Below, one piece after another: positions 12,931 through 15,190 of a stretch of DNA of 15,190 nucleotides (positions are counted from its first letter, which is position 1; each line of letters starts with the position of its first letter). A program made the position numbers and the translations under genes. Source of the stretch: Candidatus Diapherotrites archaeon CG08_land_8_20_14_0_20_34_12 (lineage in GTDB: Archaea > Iainarchaeota > Iainarchaeia > Iainarchaeales > 0-14-0-20-34-12); NCBI GenBank assembly GCA_002779065.1, contig PEXL01000046.1, positions 1-15,190 of the forward strand, given 5' to 3'. The notes beneath the pieces are model-generated. The model saw only the letters and a list, made by a program, of their open reading frames with translations, searched no databases and was not told where the DNA came from.

Positions 12931-13623
12931 ATGGTTGAAGAAAAAAATATAAGAAGGGGAAAGAGGCGCAGACCTGTGGAAGTATCTTCTGCTGATGCTG
13001 AAATTCCTTCAACATGGGTCCCAAAAACAAAATTGGGAAAAATGGTCATGGAAGGGAAAATCAAAAGCCTTGATGAAATATTTACTGGCAAAATGAAGAT
13101 TATGGAACCAGAAATTGTAGATTCATTAACTGGATTGCAAGAGAAAACAGTTGATACTGCAAAAACAGCAAGGGTGGTAAGGGCTGGAAGGAAATTTGCT
13201 TTCAGGGTTGCTGTTCTTGTTGGCAATAAAAATGGTTATATTGGATTAGGATTGGGAAAAGATAAGGAAAGATTATCAGCATTAAGAAAAGCTTCTAGAA
13301 AAGCACGCTTAAACCTTGTAAAAGTGAAAAGCGGATGTGGGAGCTGGGAATGTACTTGTGGAACTAATCATTCTATACCTTTTAAAGTACAAGGTGAATG
13401 TTCATCAGTAAAGGTAAAACTAATGCCTGCACCTAAGGGAGTAGGTTTGGTTGTCGGAGATAAAATAAAGGATGTTTTAACTTTTGCAGGAATAAGAGAT
13501 GTCTGGGGCAAGACAAAGGGGGATAGCAGAACCTCTTTGAATTATGTCACAGCCGCAATAGATGCTTTATCAAAAACAACAAAATTTAAGGTTTCATCAG
13601 ATATTGAAAAATTAGAAAAATAA
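12931..13623 (+). CDS. rps5: Small-subunit ribosomal protein uS5
   Basis: A 230-residue uS5, a protein at the mRNA entry site that affects decoding accuracy. A long archaeal N-terminal part (STWVPKTKLGKMVMEGKIKSLDEIF at 27-51) precedes the double-stranded-RNA-binding-like domain (KFAFRVAVLVGNKNGYIGLGLGK at 88-110). Next comes the archaeal GCGSWECTCGTNHSIPF (135-151), whose C136, C141 and C143 could bind metal, and the C-terminal KLMPAPKGVGLVVGDKIKDVL. AGGTG lies 8 nt before the ATG. Confidence 0.96.
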   Translation: MVEEKNIRRGKRRRPVEVSSADAEIPSTWVPKTKLGKMVMEGKIKSLDEIFTGKMKIMEPEIVDSLTGLQEKTVDTAKTARVVRAGRKFAFRVAVLVGNKNGYIGLGLGKDKERLSALRKASRKARLNLVKVKSGCGSWECTCGTNHSIPFKVQGECSSVKVKLMPAPKGVGLVVGDKIKDVLTFAGIRDVWGKTKGDSRTSLNYVTAAIDALSKTTKFKVSSDIEKLEK

Positions 13624-13635
13624 CGGGTTGATTGT

Positions 13636-14097
13636 ATGTACGCAGTGATAAGAGTAAGAGGAAATGTTCAATTAAAACAAGAAAGCAGGGACACAATGAA
13701 AATGCTTAACCTTACAAGATGCAATCATTTATCATTAATTGAAGAAACCGAAAAAAATAAAGGAATGATAAAAAAGGTCCAGGATTATGTTACCTGGGGG
13801 ATTATTTCTCTCGATACTTTGGAATATTTACTCGAAAAAAGATCAAGATTGATAGGGGATAAAAGATTGGCATTGGAATATTTGAAAAAGAATAAAATTA
13901 ATTCATTCAAAGAATTGGCTGAGCAGGCAAATAAGGATAAAAAAGTGCTTGCAAAATTGGGCGTTAAACCTGTATTCAGGTTAAATCCGCCAAGCAAAGG
14001 ATATGAAAGAGAGGGAATTAAGAAAAATTTTAAGGTAGGCGGAGCATTAGGATTCAGGGCAGAAAAAATAAATGCATTAATATTGAGAATGGCCTAG
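13636..14097 (+). CDS. rpl30: Large-subunit ribosomal protein uL30
   Basis: A 153-residue archaeal/eukaryotic-length uL30 (bacterial members are about 60 residues). The N-terminal ferredoxin-like half has YAVIRVRGNVQLKQESRDTMKMLNL, RCNHLSLIEE and YVTWGIIS. The archaeal C-terminal part has FRLNPPSKGYEREGIKKNF and VGGALGFRAEKINALI. The upstream site is a weak GGGTTGAT. The gene sits in its usual place between uS5 and uL15 and is followed by a 23-nt gap. Confidence 0.94.
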   Translation: MYAVIRVRGNVQLKQESRDTMKMLNLTRCNHLSLIEETEKNKGMIKKVQDYVTWGIISLDTLEYLLEKRSRLIGDKRLALEYLKKNKINSFKELAEQANKDKKVLAKLGVKPVFRLNPPSKGYEREGIKKNFKVGGALGFRAEKINALILRMA

Positions 14098-14120
14098 TAT
14101 TCAAAATTTTTGTGATGATT

Positions 14121-14534
14121 ATGGTTGAAAGAAGAAGGAAGAAAAAGAATAAGTTGAGAGGAAATAGAAGCCATGGCTGGGGAAATGTAAAAAACAGGAG
14201 AAGCGGTGGAAGTACTGGTGGCAGGGGAAGAGCCGGTTCATGGAAACACAAAAAGTTAATGTATAGAAATGAGGTTAAAGAGCCAAAATTAAAGATGAAG
14301 GAAAAAGGAAGTGCGGTGAATTTAAGCTGGATTGAAGAAAAGCTTGATAATTTATTAAAGAAAAAATTAGTAACCAAGGATGAAGATTATTTTGTGCTTG
14401 ATGGAAAAGTATTGGGGATAGCAAAATTACTTGGTTCCGGGAAATTAAATCATAAATACTTAGTTAAAAATGTAAAATTAAGTGAAAAAGCAAGAGCCAA
14501 AATAACTGAGGCTGAAGGAGAAATAGAAGAGTAA
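14121..14534 (+). CDS. rpl15: Large-subunit ribosomal protein uL15
   Basis: A 137-residue uL15, a late-assembling protein that penetrates 23S rRNA. The extended basic Gly-rich N-terminus (KKKNKLRGNRSHGWGNVKNR, then RSGGSTGGRGRAGSWKHKK) is diagnostic. A small globular part ends in VLGIAKLLGSGKLNHKYLVKNVKLS. ATG 14121 is preferred over GTG 14112 and ATG 14115, because GTGAT (14112-14116) is the ribosome-binding site and VERRRKKKNK is the natural N-terminus. secY follows after 11 nt. Confidence 0.94.
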   Translation: MVERRRKKKNKLRGNRSHGWGNVKNRRSGGSTGGRGRAGSWKHKKLMYRNEVKEPKLKMKEKGSAVNLSWIEEKLDNLLKKKLVTKDEDYFVLDGKVLGIAKLLGSGKLNHKYLVKNVKLSEKARAKITEAEGEIEE

Positions 14535-14545
14535 GGAGATAAAAT

Positions 14546-15190
14546 ATGGTACTGGATGCATTAATGCCATTGTTCAAGCTTATCCCTGAGGTAAAAAAAC
14601 CTGCTATAGAGCCAAGCCTTAAGAATAAACTGATCTGGTCTCTTGGAGTCTTATTAATCTTCTATGCATTGGGAAAAATAACTTTGGTTGGGTTATCTGA
14701 AGCTGCTTCGCAGAATTTAGCTGGTTTGCAGATACTTCTTGCAAGTGATGTTGGCACTATAATTACATTAGGAATCGGTCCAATTGTACTTTCCTCAATT
14801 GTATTGCAGTTATTAATTGGGGGACAAATATTGAAATTAGATGTAAGCACAATGGAAGGAAGGGTAGCATTCCAATCATTGCAGAAAATTTTAACGGTGG
14901 TATTATGTTTCTTTGAGGGGGCAATTTATATTATTTCCGGGATGTTAAAACCAATGACCGGCATGTTCTTGCCTGTTTTATTGCAGGTAGCCTTCGGTGG
15001 AATTATTCTGATGTATTTGGATGAAGTAGTAAGCAAATACGGAATAGGTTCGGGCATTGGATTATTTATTGCAGGAAATGTATCATCTTCATTTTTATGG
15101 CAATTATTGATGCTCCCTGGCATAAGCCCAGTACAACCAGCTGGTGGACTATTGCCAAGATTCATTGCAAGCTTTGGCACTGGTGTTAAT
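14546..15190 (+). CDS. secY: Preprotein translocase subunit SecY, N-terminal part (cut by window edge)
   Basis: The first 215 residues of SecY/Sec61-alpha, the pore of the Sec channel; the frame is open to the window end, so the rest lies beyond it. ATG 14546 follows AAGGAGAT. Predicted membrane segments are about 29-45, 70-92 (with GTIITLGIGPIVLSSIVLQLL), 113-133 (KILTVVLCFFEGAIYII), 141-160 and 168-190. The stretch between the first two (about 48-69) includes the plug region, and DEVVSKYGIGSGIGLFI (159-175) is the conserved cytosolic loop entering the next helix. Closing the operon with secY is standard and couples ribosome and translocon supply. Confidence 0.96.
   Translation, partial: MVLDALMPLFKLIPEVKKPAIEPSLKNKLIWSLGVLLIFYALGKITLVGLSEAASQNLAGLQILLASDVGTIITLGIGPIVLSSIVLQLLIGGQILKLDVSTMEGRVAFQSLQKILTVVLCFFEGAIYIISGMLKPMTGMFLPVLLQVAFGGIILMYLDEVVSKYGIGSGIGLFIAGNVSSSFLWQLLMLPGISPVQPAGGLLPRFIASFGTGVN

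Overview
This window is an AT-rich stretch of archaeal chromosome. It is dominated by one long, uninterrupted plus-strand ribosomal-protein operon in the archaeal order: uL3-uL4-uL23-uL2-uS19-uL22-uS3-uL29-SUI1(aIF1)-Rnp1-uS17-uL14-uL24-eS4-uL5-uS14-uS8-uL6-eL32-eL19-uL18-uS5-uL30-uL15-secY (about 2.13 kb to the right edge, where secY runs off). Embedded SUI1 and RNase P Rnp1 genes, the archaeal/eukaryotic-only proteins eS4, eL32 and eL19, GGTGA-type Shine-Dalgarno sites and TATA-box promoters all say Archaea. Low GC, arginine codons that are almost all AGA/AGG, short core proteins (uS14 is 41 aa) and tight spacing would suit a DPANN lineage such as Woesearchaeota or Pacearchaeota. That placement is an inference and not proven here.

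Layout. Positions 1-620 hold a small two-gene module: a ribbon-helix-helix-like antitoxin followed by a RelE/ParE-family toxin, with a 12-bp palindromic TATA element at the left edge. Positions 651-1642 hold a secreted, C-terminally membrane-anchored two-domain surface protein. Its TATA box is bracketed by two TGTGACA repeats, and a hairpin-plus-T-tract terminator overlaps its stop codon. Positions 1643-2131 carry no protein gene but are not empty. They hold a ladder of five degenerate 20-bp repeats, a promoter like the one in front of the surface-protein gene, a predicted three-way-junction RNA with a GAAA tetraloop, a second segment that could fold into a pseudoknot, and a 16-bp direct repeat whose second copy abuts the likely TATA box of the ribosomal operon.

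The operon encodes the core of both ribosomal subunits, a translation initiation factor, one protein of RNase P (tRNA 5' processing) and the Sec channel subunit that docks on ribosomes. Its genes overlap or lie within about 30 nt of each other, so they are almost certainly co-transcribed and translationally coupled. Two operon-wide habits stand out. First, the Shine-Dalgarno GTG usually sits exactly 9 nt upstream of the start codon, hence in frame, so six genes have a tempting false GTG start. Second, five proteins carry long Lys/Glu- or Lys/Ala-rich low-complexity tails or inserts.

The gene content and order are ordinary for Archaea. The part most likely to be undescribed is the 490-bp region upstream of uL3.
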